A stretch of 44,569 nucleotides of DNA from Candidatus Aenigmatarchaeota archaeon (GTDB lineage: Archaea; Aenigmatarchaeota; Aenigmatarchaeia; CG10238-14; SCSR01). This document shows positions 33,021 to 41,341 of this stretch, piece by piece. The stretch lies in contig JACPJT010000002.1 of NCBI GenBank assembly GCA_016187415.1, forward strand, positions 1 through 44,569, in the 5' to 3' direction. The notes beneath the pieces are model-generated. The model made no database searches and had not been told where the DNA came from. It saw only the letters and a program-made list of their open reading frames with translations. A program made the position numbers and the translations under genes. Every line of letters starts with the position of its first letter. Positions within the stretch are counted from its first letter, which is position 1.

Positions 33021-34448
33021 CTATGATAAACTTTCTTTTTCAAAGTAATTCCTTAAAAACACGCCAAAGTTCTTATCCTTTTTAACCAGTTGCGACAACT
33101 TTTTGGCGTCTGAAATTATGTCAACCTGCTTGCTGACTTGATCCGCTATGTAATTCGGTATTCCTTTCGCCTTTAATATTTCGGCGTTCTTGCTCAGGCT
33201 GTCCACTAGCTTTTCGTGGGCGGTAACGAACTTTCTTTTTATTTCAACTGCCCAATTCACGCCTTCAGAAAAGGGTCCCGTAAGTGGCTTTTTATATTTC
33301 TCCAAGAATCTTGCCGAATCCACGACATCAAAAACGCTGGGTCCGACTCTTTTTTGCACATGCGGCAGCCTGAATATCTCCAATTCGAGCAGAACAACGG
33401 CTGTCTTTACTTCGTCCGAATAGGCGTCCCGTCGTAAAACCTTGAATTCGTACCTGGACTCTTCCAATATGTCCTGCAGCCTTTCTGAAAATCTGTTTAG
33501 CTGCGGCCACAGAATGTCCGGGACGACTTTTGGCGGGGCAAATTTCACCAGTATCAAATCGGTTTTTCTCTGCTGCAACTTTTGGCTCAGTTCCCTGCTT
33601 GTAATAGGTTTCTGCCTTTTCTCTGCGAAATATTTCTCACTGGGCTTGGCCAAAAATTCTTTGGCGAGTTTCTTGAATTTCAGGAAATTTTCTACGGACA
33701 ATGCCGCGACCGTATTTCTATTCTTATCAGTGGGGTCTATTAGTGTCAGTGGGTTGTTTCTGAATTTTTCTTTCAGCTTCTTGAGGTCTTCGTTCTTGTA
33801 GTGATTTTCCACGTCAATTGCTTCGCCTGGTTTCCATCCGGAAGCATGCCTCAAGACTTCAAGGAATCCGCCATAACGAATCGTTAGGATCTCGCATACG
33901 TAACCAGAGAAGCCTTCCGTCTTGGCGTCAGCACCATAAAGTTTGTTCGCTGTGAGAAACTGCTTAAGCAATCTTACTTCATCCGATAAAACCGGCTGTA
34001 ATCTCTTTTCAATATACTTCACGTGAAATGGCGTCCTGTCAACTGCGGATTTTATCCTTTCGGCCGATTCGACTTCATAACAAGGAACTATGTCTATGTC
34101 GATGCCTTCTACGATGCCCGAAGCGTACGGGTGCTGGGCATACTCTACAGAAAATTTCCCTTTCAGTTCTTTGATGACTTCCTTGCCTACCAACAAGCCA
34201 TACTCTTCCAGCTTGCTTTCTGGCAAATCTGGAGAGAATAAGAGAAACACATCGAATTCCTTTTTTCCCGGCAGCCATGTATTGCGCGTGATGCTCCCGG
34301 CTAAAATTGCCTTGGCATTGTATTTCTTTGCCTTTTCTCGTGTAATCTGAAGTGTCTTTTGTGAAAGTGTTGATAATCTTTTTTCTTCAGAAGAAGAAGG
34401 CTTGATTCTCTTAAAAACTTTATTCAAAACCTTCTGATATTCTGGCAT
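33021..34448 (-). CDS. cca: Class I CCA-adding enzyme (tRNA nucleotidyltransferase)
   Basis: Adds CCA to tRNA 3' ends without a nucleic-acid template. The nucleotidyltransferase motif is AGSITRNTWLPGKKEFDVFLLF, with GS at 51-52 and metal ligands E64/D66; a third acidic strand is GIDIDIVPCY (about 115-124). The central domain (LLKQFLTANKLYGADAKTEGFSGYVCEIL) and archaeal tail domains follow. Length 475 is normal. None of the four tRNA genes here encodes CCA, so the enzyme is required. It is the first gene of the cca-membrane protein-rnz group. Confidence 0.96.
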   Translation of the reverse strand: MPEYQKVLNKVFKRIKPSSSEEKRLSTLSQKTLQITREKAKKYNAKAILAGSITRNTWLPGKKEFDVFLLFSPDLPESKLEEYGLLVGKEVIKELKGKFSVEYAQHPYASGIVEGIDIDIVPCYEVESAERIKSAVDRTPFHVKYIEKRLQPVLSDEVRLLKQFLTANKLYGADAKTEGFSGYVCEILTIRYGGFLEVLRHASGWKPGEAIDVENHYKNEDLKKLKEKFRNNPLTLIDPTDKNRNTVAALSVENFLKFKKLAKEFLAKPSEKYFAEKRQKPITSRELSQKLQQRKTDLILVKFAPPKVVPDILWPQLNRFSERLQDILEESRYEFKVLRRDAYSDEVKTAVVLLELEIFRLPHVQKRVGPSVFDVVDSARFLEKYKKPLTGPFSEGVNWAVEIKRKFVTAHEKLVDSLSKNAEILKAKGIPNYIADQVSKQVDIISDAKKLSQLVKKDKNFGVFLRNYFEKESLS

Positions 34449-34551
34449 AATTATAATTGGTATTTTCCATTATAATCTTGAAATTATGCCGGACTGTCAA
34501 ACCGCTTGAAGCGGCTTATTTGTCACTTATAGATAGTTAAACACCATAAAG

Positions 34552-34559
34552 CTTATATA
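34552..34559 (+). promoter_or_regulatory. TATA box that decides the start of the small gene at 34583
   Basis: CTTATATA is centred about 27 nt before the ATG at 34583. An earlier in-frame ATG at 34559 overlaps the box itself and cannot be on the mRNA, so the leaderless ATG at 34583 is preferred. Confidence 0.55.
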
Positions 34560-34582
34560 TGAGTAACTACTATAAAGTGACT

Positions 34583-34771
34583 ATGTCAAATGGATTTAGA
34601 ATCAGTAGAACAGGAAATGGAACTAGCCTGATAGACGAACATAACGATTTTCTTAAAGAACAACTAATGGATGCTCAGCAATCTTTATTTTTCGCCAAGA
34701 GCGTCAAAGAAGCCAAGTTCCTGCAAAGCAGGATCAACTACTTGAGAGAAAGGCTTAAAACGAAGAAATAG
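34583..34771 (+). CDS. Small helical hypothetical protein, 62 residues
   Basis: The protein starts MSNGFRISRTGNGTS and continues as one long amphipathic helix (DFLKEQLMDAQQSLFFAKSVKEAKFLQSRINYLRERL). It is probably a small dimeric coiled-coil protein. The start was set by the TATA box 24-31 nt upstream. I do not recognise it. It leads a run of three same-strand orphan genes. Confidence 0.55.
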   Translation: MSNGFRISRTGNGTSLIDEHNDFLKEQLMDAQQSLFFAKSVKEAKFLQSRINYLRERLKTKK

Positions 34772-34781
34772 AGGTTTTATT

Positions 34782-35006
34782 ATGAATGGTGTAGTGGATT
34801 TATTCACCAAGATTCGGCAATATTGCAGAGATGGTGACAGTACTAAAATTGGTTTTATTCGCTTAGTTCTTATGGAGAACCCTGACAAGACTGTTCATGG
34901 TATAAACTACAAGGAAAGAATTGTTACTGATTATTCAAGTAGAACGCTACCTATCGGAAGACATTATAAAATCCCGCCTGTGATGGCTGGACATGATAGA
35001 AACTAG
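34782..35006 (+). CDS. Small hypothetical protein, 74 residues
   Basis: Not recognised. MNGVVDLFTKIRQYCRDGD begins a helix, followed by a strand segment (KIGFIRLVLMENPDK) and a basic C-terminal part. It lies 10 nt after the preceding small gene and overlaps the next by 14 nt, which supports cotranscription and real coding. Confidence 0.5.
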   Translation: MNGVVDLFTKIRQYCRDGDSTKIGFIRLVLMENPDKTVHGINYKERIVTDYSSRTLPIGRHYKIPPVMAGHDRN

Positions 35007-35427
35007 TCTAGAGTTGGATGAGATGCCTAGCAATTATGAACAAACACTGATTTCTGAAGGATATGAAGAAAGACCTTATGGCTGGAGAAAATCTCTTTCT
35101 GGTACTAGTCAATTAATAGTTATCGAACCGGGAAAGCACACAGGAATAAATGTGGCATCATTAAATACCCAAGGTTTACGCGGGCATCCTGGTGAGATTT
35201 GGGAGCGCGCCATGCATTTGGGTTGTTTGGACGGGACTGATGGCAATGAGTCGCTTTTATACAAAGTTTTAGATGGTAAAGATGTACAAGAACGATCTTA
35301 TCGGAGAGGACAATCGTTCTTTTCTGTATCGCCAGACGGATCAGGCGAGAATAAACCTGGGTATTGGCACATAATGGCAAATAATTCTGACAAGCCGATC
35401 AGATTATTGATTAGATGGAGAAAATAG
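34993..35427 (+). CDS. Hypothetical cupin-like protein, 144 residues
   Basis: The pattern of beta strands with Gly-turns (SQLIVIEPGKHTGINVAS; GQSFFSVSPDGSGENKPGYWHIMANNSDKPIRLLIRW) resembles a small cupin or double-stranded beta-helix, where an H-x2 and a later W-H-x-M could bind metal. The match is weak and the classic HxHx(3-4)E...H motif is not complete. Its stop codon overlaps the 3' end of the convergent tRNA-Gln by 3 nt. The function is unknown. Confidence 0.55.
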   Translation: MIETSLELDEMPSNYEQTLISEGYEERPYGWRKSLSGTSQLIVIEPGKHTGINVASLNTQGLRGHPGEIWERAMHLGCLDGTDGNESLLYKVLDGKDVQERSYRRGQSFFSVSPDGSGENKPGYWHIMANNSDKPIRLLIRWRK

Positions 35428-35497
35428 CCCCGAGCGGATTCGAACCGCCGTCCCGAGAGCCAGAGTCTCGTGTCCTTGACCACTAGACGACAGGGCT
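35425..35497 (-). tRNA. tRNA-Gln (CUG), intronless
   Basis: Acceptor AGCCCTG pairs with CGGGGCT, discriminator A. The D arm is GTCT-AGTGGTCAA-GGAC. The anticodon stem CGAGA/TCTCG holds loop CTCTGGC, giving anticodon CTG (Gln). The T arm is GGCGG-TTCGAAT-CCGCT. The tRNA is 73 nt with no insertion, in contrast to the other three tRNAs of this window. CCA is not encoded. Its 3' end overlaps the stop codon of the convergent gene. Confidence 0.93.
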
Positions 35498-35536
35498 ATA
35501 TCAATATTTGATAAAGTTATAAAAACTATTTAATTT

Positions 35537-36043
35537 ATGAGCAAACGAGCACATAAGTTCGAAATATTTGTCGACTCATTAATTCCTTTGGCAATACTTC
35601 TAATTATATTAGTGACCATAGCCGAGATTTTCTTTTCGAGTTTGACGCAACAATACTACTGGGCCATAGATGCGATGGATTTGTTTATTGTTGTCCTATT
35701 CGGTCTTGATCTACTTTTCAAGTTGAAACATGCAAGAAGCGTACCGAACTTTTTGAAAACGCACTGGATATACATCCTTGCCGTTTTTCCATTTTTTATT
35801 GTCTTCAGGTTGCTTGAAAGGTTTTACAGCGTATCGACAATACCGCCCGGATATACCGTAATTCTTGGGAGGTATGTGACAAGCCTTATACGCGAGATAA
35901 GATTGGTGAGGTTTGCCGAGATTTTTAGCTTTTTGGGACTATCACCCAAGTGGCTGAGAGCCTTATATTTCTATGAGAACCCAAAAATAAGACATAAAAT
36001 AAAAGTAACAAAATTATTGAGAACTGGAATAAAGAGAAAATGA
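35537..36043 (+). CDS. Voltage-sensor-like four-helix membrane protein
   Basis: About four hydrophobic segments: 12-32 (LIPLAILLIILVTIAEIFF), 43-62 (AIDAMDLFIVVLFGLDLLF), 74-91 (HWIYILAVFPFFIVFRLL) and 105-130. The last carries Arg at three-residue steps (GRYVTSLIREIRLVRF), the pattern of an S4 voltage sensor. No pore helix or selectivity filter follows, so it resembles an isolated voltage-sensor domain rather than a full channel. It ends 4 nt before the ThrRS gene and probably shares its mRNA. Function is inferred only from topology. Confidence 0.65.
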   Translation: MSKRAHKFEIFVDSLIPLAILLIILVTIAEIFFSSLTQQYYWAIDAMDLFIVVLFGLDLLFKLKHARSVPNFLKTHWIYILAVFPFFIVFRLLERFYSVSTIPPGYTVILGRYVTSLIREIRLVRFAEIFSFLGLSPKWLRALYFYENPKIRHKIKVTKLLRTGIKRK

Positions 36044-36047
36044 CGAT

Positions 36048-37766
36048 ATGAGAATTTTGCAATCGCATTCAGATTTCATAGAGTTCGAACCTACACAGAA
36101 GGAGATTCCTCAGGCTGAGGATGTGGAAAAAAGGAAATACAGATACGACGACGTTGTCGTGCTGTTTGTTTCTGTAGAAGAGGGTGACAATGAGTCGATC
36201 GCTAAGAAGGCCGTAGATGACGTGAAAGATTTTCTGGGCAAAGTAAAATGCAACAGAATTGTGATATACCCGTTTGCCCACTTGAGCAGGGACTTGGCCA
36301 GACCTTTGGAAGCGCTGAAAATTGTAAACGAGATGGAATCTTATGCCAAGTCATTGAAAATTGAAACGTATCGTGCACCATTCGGATGGACAAAGGCACT
36401 GAACATAAAAATAAAGGGGCATCCTCTGGCAGAAACTGCCAAAATATATTCCAAGGAGGAAAAAGCCGAAAATAATTTGAAATTCGATGAAAAGAAAATA
36501 GTGAGACAAACCAAAAAAATAATTCTTGACAGAACCAAACTCCCACCGAACGATCACAGGATACTTGGACAGAATCTGAAAATATTCACATTCGCCGATC
36601 AGGTTGGTGCGGGATTGCCTTTGTGGTTGCCAAATGGGGAAATTATAAGGCACCAATTGGAAGAATTCATGCGAAAGATGGAAGAAAAATACGGCTACAA
36701 ATACGTGAGCACTCCTGCAATTACAAAAGGTGTACTCTATCACGAGACTGGGCATCTGCCTTATTATCAGGATTCAATGTACCCGCCATTTTCAATCGAA
36801 GACGAAGAATACTACTTGAAACCAATGAACTGCCCGCATCATCACATGATATTCAAACAGCTTGTGAAAAGCCACCGTGACCTGCCGCTAAGACTGGCCG
36901 AAGCCGGGACGACTTACCGAAAGGAATTGTCCGGTGTCACATATGGATTGATAAGGGTTCTTGCGTTCTGCCAGAATGATGCTCACATTTACGTTACCAA
37001 GGATCAATTGAAAGATGAATTTATCAAAGTTCTCCAGTTGTTCAAAGAAGTCTACGAGGTCATGGGAATCAAAGGCTACTGGTTCAGACTTTCCCTGCCT
37101 GATTTCAAGAAGCATCCGGAAAAATACACCGGAGACCACAAGGAATGGAAATTTGCATCGGAAGAAATACGTGATGCTATGAAAGAATTCGGACAAAAGT
37201 TTGTTGAAGGCGAAGGCGAAGCTGCGTTCTACGGACCTAAGATTGACGTTCAGATTAAAAACACCCTCGGTAAGGAGGAGACCGTTGCAACATCCCAGAT
37301 AGACATTGTTGTTCCTAAACGATTGGGACTTGTTTACACCGACAAAGATGGTGGTGAAAAGAATGTCATAGTGATTCACCGCGCTGTTCTTGGCAGCTAT
37401 GAAAGATTTATTGCGTATCTATTGGAGCAGACAAACGGAAACTTGCCTGTCTGGCTATCGCCTGTGCATGTCAAAATATTGACGATATCGGAAGACAATA
37501 TAAAGTATGCGAAAACTGTTGAACGGTCGCTTGCTGAAAGTGGGATAAGAGTCGAAGCGGATTATAATTCGTTGACGATCGAGCATAAAATCAGGAATGC
37601 TCAGATGCAAAAGGTTCCTTATTCTATTGTAATCGGCAAGAAAGAAGAATCAAACAAGACCGTTGCTGTCAGATCAAGAGACGGAAAAGTTAAGTATGGC
37701 ACGAAATTAAAAGATTTTGCGAAACAGATTCATAGTGAGATAGAAGAATGCAAGAAATTTCTCTAA
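36048..37766 (+). CDS. thrS: Threonyl-tRNA synthetase, archaeal type
   Basis: Charges tRNA-Thr. The N-terminal ~135 residues (MRILQSHSDFIEFEP..NRIVIYPFAHLSRDLA) are the archaeal editing domain related to D-aminoacyl-tRNA deacylase, which removes Ser. The class II catalytic core has the zinc ligand Cys in MNCPHHH, motif 2 RLAEAGTTYRKELSG, the second ligand in FCQNDAHIY and motif 3 with VIHRAVLGSYERFIA. The anticodon-binding domain ends the chain (about 470-570). Length 572 is somewhat short for the archaeal form. It follows the voltage-sensor-like gene by 4 nt. Confidence 0.96.
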   Translation: MRILQSHSDFIEFEPTQKEIPQAEDVEKRKYRYDDVVVLFVSVEEGDNESIAKKAVDDVKDFLGKVKCNRIVIYPFAHLSRDLARPLEALKIVNEMESYAKSLKIETYRAPFGWTKALNIKIKGHPLAETAKIYSKEEKAENNLKFDEKKIVRQTKKIILDRTKLPPNDHRILGQNLKIFTFADQVGAGLPLWLPNGEIIRHQLEEFMRKMEEKYGYKYVSTPAITKGVLYHETGHLPYYQDSMYPPFSIEDEEYYLKPMNCPHHHMIFKQLVKSHRDLPLRLAEAGTTYRKELSGVTYGLIRVLAFCQNDAHIYVTKDQLKDEFIKVLQLFKEVYEVMGIKGYWFRLSLPDFKKHPEKYTGDHKEWKFASEEIRDAMKEFGQKFVEGEGEAAFYGPKIDVQIKNTLGKEETVATSQIDIVVPKRLGLVYTDKDGGEKNVIVIHRAVLGSYERFIAYLLEQTNGNLPVWLSPVHVKILTISEDNIKYAKTVERSLAESGIRVEADYNSLTIEHKIRNAQMQKVPYSIVIGKKEESNKTVAVRSRDGKVKYGTKLKDFAKQIHSEIEECKKFL

Positions 37767-37812
37767 GAAAAAGTTTTAATTAAATATAACTAGATAGTAT
37801 ACAATTCAAGAC

Positions 37813-38631
37813 TTAATTCATCGGCTTGGAACTGTTCCATACCATTTTGAACAACGGCTCCAGCAAGCTACCTGCGGCATGCTCGCTCTTGCTCCAGAAC
37901 GCGACATGTTGCGTGTCGTGGACTTTATTGTCTGTCAGTGAGAACACCAACTCTTTGCCGTCGACAACAGCAAACCTGCCTGAAATCGGGACCTCTTTTG
38001 AGGTTAATGATCGTATTTCAGCGACATCATTCAACGCCTTGCAGGCGTCTGTAGACTTTTCAGCGCCTGAAGCGGCTATCTGCACTTTGACTCCCCTGTC
38101 AACTGCTTTCTTCAGGTCGTTATAATGATTTTCATACAGGTCCGTAAGCCCTTCTTGTGTGGTGACAATGTTTATCCTCTTGTTTGCTACTTTGAACATT
38201 GACGAAAGCTGCTGCATAACAGAATATTTTCCTTTCAATGAACCGGTCATCTCTTCTGGAGTAACCATGCTCATTCCTTCTGTAAATATAGAATTCAATT
38301 CCTTCAGCACTTGAGACGACTTCAACTCGTCTATCCTTTCCATGGTGGTGTTCATGTCCTCTTCGACTTTCTTTTTTGCCCTGTCAAGTGCTTCTGCAGG
38401 CTGGACAGCAACATATTTCAACGGCTTGGCGGTCTGCACAACAACAAATCCCTTTTCGGCAAGGCTTTGCAGTATGTCATAGCTTCTGGACCTTGGAACA
38501 TTGGCGATTTCCGATAATTCTCCTGCCGTGGAAGTCCCTCTCGCCAGTAAAGCAACCCATAATTTCCTTTCGTATAGGTTGAGACCGATTCCTTTCAACG
38601 CATCCAATGCTTTTTGTGAAGCTAATGCCAT
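37813..38631 (-). CDS. TrmB-family transcriptional regulator
   Basis: Winged-helix regulator of the TrmB type. The N-terminal wHTH spans about 10-85 (GLNLYERKLWVALLARGTSTAGELSEIANVPRSRSYDIL). A coiled-coil dimerisation segment (about 86-115) precedes a C-terminal phospholipase D-like ligand domain (RINIVTTQEGLTDLYENHY; RGVKVQIAAS). In other archaea such proteins sense sugars and repress transport or glycolysis genes; no sugar genes lie near. The target is unknown. A 9-bp inverted repeat surrounds its promoter. Confidence 0.9.
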   Translation of the reverse strand: MALASQKALDALKGIGLNLYERKLWVALLARGTSTAGELSEIANVPRSRSYDILQSLAEKGFVVVQTAKPLKYVAVQPAEALDRAKKKVEEDMNTTMERIDELKSSQVLKELNSIFTEGMSMVTPEEMTGSLKGKYSVMQQLSSMFKVANKRINIVTTQEGLTDLYENHYNDLKKAVDRGVKVQIAASGAEKSTDACKALNDVAEIRSLTSKEVPISGRFAVVDGKELVFSLTDNKVHDTQHVAFWSKSEHAAGSLLEPLFKMVWNSSKPMN

Positions 38632-38695
38632 ATTATCACGATTATTAAATTCTGGATTACAAGCTTTTAAATGTTATTGTTACTTGGTGATAATA
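38631..38695. promoter_or_regulatory. TATTATCAC/GTGATAATA inverted repeat at the TrmB-type promoter
   Basis: TATTATCAC (38631-38639, touching the start codon) and its exact inverse GTGATAATA (38687-38695) are 47 nt apart and bracket a TATA-like segment (AAGCTTTTAAA on the plus strand, about 38661-38671). A dimeric or tetrameric regulator bound to both arms could repress its own gene. Confidence 0.4.
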
Positions 38696-38720
38696 ATAAC
38701 TGCCGAAAGGTTTAAAAGCA

Positions 38721-40409
38721 TTATCCTTCACGTCCCTGAGACTTGAAAAGAGAGACGACTCTGTCTAATGTATCGGGCTCGGATTTCTCTAAAGTCCTCT
38801 CCCTGATAAACCGCGGAAAGCGCAAAGCGAATCCCGAACTGTAATTTGTTGATTTCTGTATCTCCTGATAGCCTACTTCGACAATAATTTTTGGCCTGAC
38901 AAAAACCGTTCTGTTCTTTTCGCTGACAATGAGATATTTCAACTTCTTTGTCATGTCCTTGTACTGTTCTTCCGTTAACCCGGTGGACATCATTCCGCAT
39001 TCCAGCAACTTTCCAGTATCAGGATCTTCACACGCGAGTATGTAGCTGGTAAGCCACTTCGCCCTAGTGCCTTCGCCCCACGTTGCACCGACCACAGCCA
39101 AATCCAGAGTCTCCATTATCGGCTTTATCTTGTACCAGCCGCCGACATGTCTTCCGAATACGTATGGCGAATCGATTACTTTTAGGAAAATGCCCTCTTG
39201 ATTCGCATTAAGGGCTTCTTGATAGAATTTATCCAATTCCCCAGCATCGCCGCTCACAATTTGCTTGGCAAGTTGGAATTTATCCGAAATTGGCTTGACA
39301 ATTTTTTCCAATATGTCCCTTCGCTCTTTTAACGGCTTTTCGAAAATCGATTTTCCATCGCAATAAACAACATCAAAAAGATTCACTTGGACAGGAATCT
39401 CTTTTGCCATTTTTTCAATGTCGTATTTTCTGTGTATTCTCTGGCTCAGGACCTGAAATTGCACGGGCTTGCCGTTTTTAATTCCCAGTACTTCGCCTTC
39501 GACTATGCATTCATCAGCTTTCAAACATTTTCTTACAAATTCACAAACATCTGGGAATTGTCTAGTCACATCCTCCAGTCTTCTTGTGAAGACCCAAACC
39601 GTGGGACCCCTTTTATGGATTTGGCAACGCATTCCGTCGTACTTGTATTCGGCTATGACTTTGCCGAATTCTCCGGTAACGTCCTCGATTTTTTCTGCGG
39701 CTAATCCCAGCATGACTTGAATTGGCTTTCCCAGAAATGGCATGACATTCTTTAAACTTTCAATGCCTTTCTCTTTGGCCATCTTCGCAACTTCACCAAA
39801 ATCAGACACTATGTTCAAAGCATAATCAACTGCCTTTTTCTTTTCTTCGTCTGTGGATTTGACATCAACTAAAAATGCTTTTACCACCGCGTCTCTTAGC
39901 AGACCTTCAGCTACCCCTATTCTTAATTCTCCCAAAATTGTCCTGACTATGTATTTCGCTTCTTTTGGTTGCGCAGAAATGATCAGTTCCGATATCAAAT
40001 TTAATTTTTTATCTTGGGATCCTGCTCCTGTGATTGTCGCTAATTTCTGTAAATTCTCAAAAACATGATCAGTTGTCAGCTTTTTTTTCATTAGGCTTGA
40101 TTGCTTTCTTATTTTCACGCATTGTTCGGCAGTCAGTCCCAAGTCGCCTGTCTTCTTCAATATGCCTTCCACATTTTCTGTGGAAATGCCGGAAGCTTTT
40201 GAAATGGCTTTCATCATCATCTGTGTTGCTATTCCTAACTCGGATTCTGATGAAGAGGGAAAAACTCGTCCCTGCAGCAAAAGAACGATCTTGGATAACT
40301 GGTCAGATGGCACTAACCTGAAGAAATTTGCAACGATGCCTGTTTTTGCTAATTTTGATGGCACCGATTCCAATTTTTCATACTTGTCAACAAGTGTCGA
40401 ATAATCCAT
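38721..40409 (-). CDS. lig: ATP-dependent DNA ligase
   Basis: Seals nicks in replication and repair. The N-terminal DNA-binding domain covers about 1-205. Motif I is EYKYDGMR with the adenylated Lys at residue 256 (259 when counted from the upstream ATG). Motif III is in AVDYA..VFTRRLEDVTRQFP, motif IV in CIVEGEVLG, motif V in QEGIFLKVIDSPYVFGRHVGGWYKIKP, and the OB-fold domain includes VAVVGATWGEGTRA type strands. The ATG at 40409 is preferred because a TATA box (TTTATAAT, minus strand near 40436) is about 27 nt upstream; an ATG at 40418 adds three residues. At 562 residues, length is normal for the archaeal enzyme. Confidence 0.96.
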   Translation of the reverse strand: MDYSTLVDKYEKLESVPSKLAKTGIVANFFRLVPSDQLSKIVLLLQGRVFPSSSESELGIATQMMMKAISKASGISTENVEGILKKTGDLGLTAEQCVKIRKQSSLMKKKLTTDHVFENLQKLATITGAGSQDKKLNLISELIISAQPKEAKYIVRTILGELRIGVAEGLLRDAVVKAFLVDVKSTDEEKKKAVDYALNIVSDFGEVAKMAKEKGIESLKNVMPFLGKPIQVMLGLAAEKIEDVTGEFGKVIAEYKYDGMRCQIHKRGPTVWVFTRRLEDVTRQFPDVCEFVRKCLKADECIVEGEVLGIKNGKPVQFQVLSQRIHRKYDIEKMAKEIPVQVNLFDVVYCDGKSIFEKPLKERRDILEKIVKPISDKFQLAKQIVSGDAGELDKFYQEALNANQEGIFLKVIDSPYVFGRHVGGWYKIKPIMETLDLAVVGATWGEGTRAKWLTSYILACEDPDTGKLLECGMMSTGLTEEQYKDMTKKLKYLIVSEKNRTVFVRPKIIVEVGYQEIQKSTNYSSGFALRFPRFIRERTLEKSEPDTLDRVVSLFKSQGREG

Positions 40410-40462
40410 ACAATACATTTAATTTGAGAAAATTATAAATTAAGATAAAGGCGTGTTTATCG

Positions 40463-40639
40463 GTGACCATTAGCCACACATATTCATTGAACTGGAGACA
40501 CCCATTTTGTTCGAGTTGCCTAAAGAACTCGCATGCAGAACAAAAAGCTGTTCTTAAGAAGATATTTTCGCCGAATGATGAAAACGTGTGTGAAGAACTG
40601 TTCGTTTGCACGAAATGCGGCTCCACGAGCCGGATGTAA
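40463..40639 (+). CDS. Tiny zinc-binding protein (58 residues, GTG start)
   Basis: A GTG-initiated frame runs 58 codons to TAA at 40637-40639. It contains two cysteine pairs, FCSSC (residues 15-19) and CTKC (about 49-52), separated by a helical stretch (NSHAEQKAVLKKIF). That is a zinc-ribbon-like arrangement with 29 residues between the pairs. A TATA-like TTATAAATTA lies about 25 nt before the GTG (40432-40441), favouring a leaderless transcript. It fills what would otherwise be a 260-nt gap between DNA ligase and the nitroreductase gene. No family is recognised. Confidence 0.6.
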   Translation: MTISHTYSLNWRHPFCSSCLKNSHAEQKAVLKKIFSPNDENVCEELFVCTKCGSTSRM

Positions 40640-40680
40640 AAGGATTTACTCTTAACTTGCGAATTATTCTTTAGGATTAT

Positions 40681-41304
40681 ATGGACTATTTCAATGCTGT
40701 AACTACGCAAAGTACGACAAAAAAATATGAAAAGAAAGGTGTAGAGGACAAGGTCATCGGCGTTGTTTTGTACATGGCCAACCACGCCGAATCAGTCGGC
40801 AATCTTCAGGGGTGGGAATTTATAGTGGTTAAAGATCCAGAAACCAAGAAACGTCTTTCTGGAGCCGCTTTGAAATTAGATGTGGTGAAAGATGCTCCGG
40901 TAGATATTGTTGTTTGTGCCGACTTGAAAAAATTCAGTCTGAAGTATGAAGAAAGGGGTGAATATCTTTATTCTATACAGGACACAGCCGGTGTGATAAC
41001 CATAATGCTATTGACTGCGCAGATACTAGGATTGGGTGCGAATTGGATAAGGGCATTCGATGAAGATGGCGTCAAGCAAATTTTGCAGCTACCAAACGAA
41101 CTAAGGCCCGTAGGAATAATAACTCTTGGGTATCCATTCGAAAAGGTGAAAAAACCGAAAATAAAACAGTTTGAGTATATGACGTGGTCGGACCAGTTTA
41201 AGAAAAAGTATGACATATCCTACCTGTTCCAAGCGGGACCTAAAGAACAGGTTTTCAAACCTATAGTAAACCAGATTCTTGACAAATTGAAGAAGAAGGA
41301 ATAG
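40681..41304 (+). CDS. Nitroreductase-family FMN-dependent oxidoreductase
   Basis: FMN-binding oxidoreductase fold. The N-terminal MDYFNAVTTQSTTKKYEKKGV corresponds to the family start (R-x-S-x-R-x-F), here with Thr/Lys in place of the Arg/Ser residues that touch the FMN phosphate. The family marks NLQGWEFIVVKDPE (about 40-53), DTAGVITIMLLTAQILGLGANWI (about 101-123) and a C-terminal LRPVGIITLGYPFE are clear. At 207 residues it has normal length. The electron donor and substrate cannot be told from sequence. Confidence 0.88.
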   Translation: MDYFNAVTTQSTTKKYEKKGVEDKVIGVVLYMANHAESVGNLQGWEFIVVKDPETKKRLSGAALKLDVVKDAPVDIVVCADLKKFSLKYEERGEYLYSIQDTAGVITIMLLTAQILGLGANWIRAFDEDGVKQILQLPNELRPVGIITLGYPFEKVKKPKIKQFEYMTWSDQFKKKYDISYLFQAGPKEQVFKPIVNQILDKLKKKE

Positions 41305-41341
41305 TTTAATATTAAGAAAAGGAAATATTATTAGTGAACCC

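Noticed and set aside
34993-35427. A firm cupin enzyme assignment
   Set aside because: The beta pattern is suggestive but the metal-binding motif set is incomplete.
40387-40785. 132-codon minus-strand frame opposite the zinc protein and nitroreductase start
   Set aside because: It overlaps the ligase and nitroreductase starts and two promoter regions, has low-complexity character, and the plus strand holds a better candidate.
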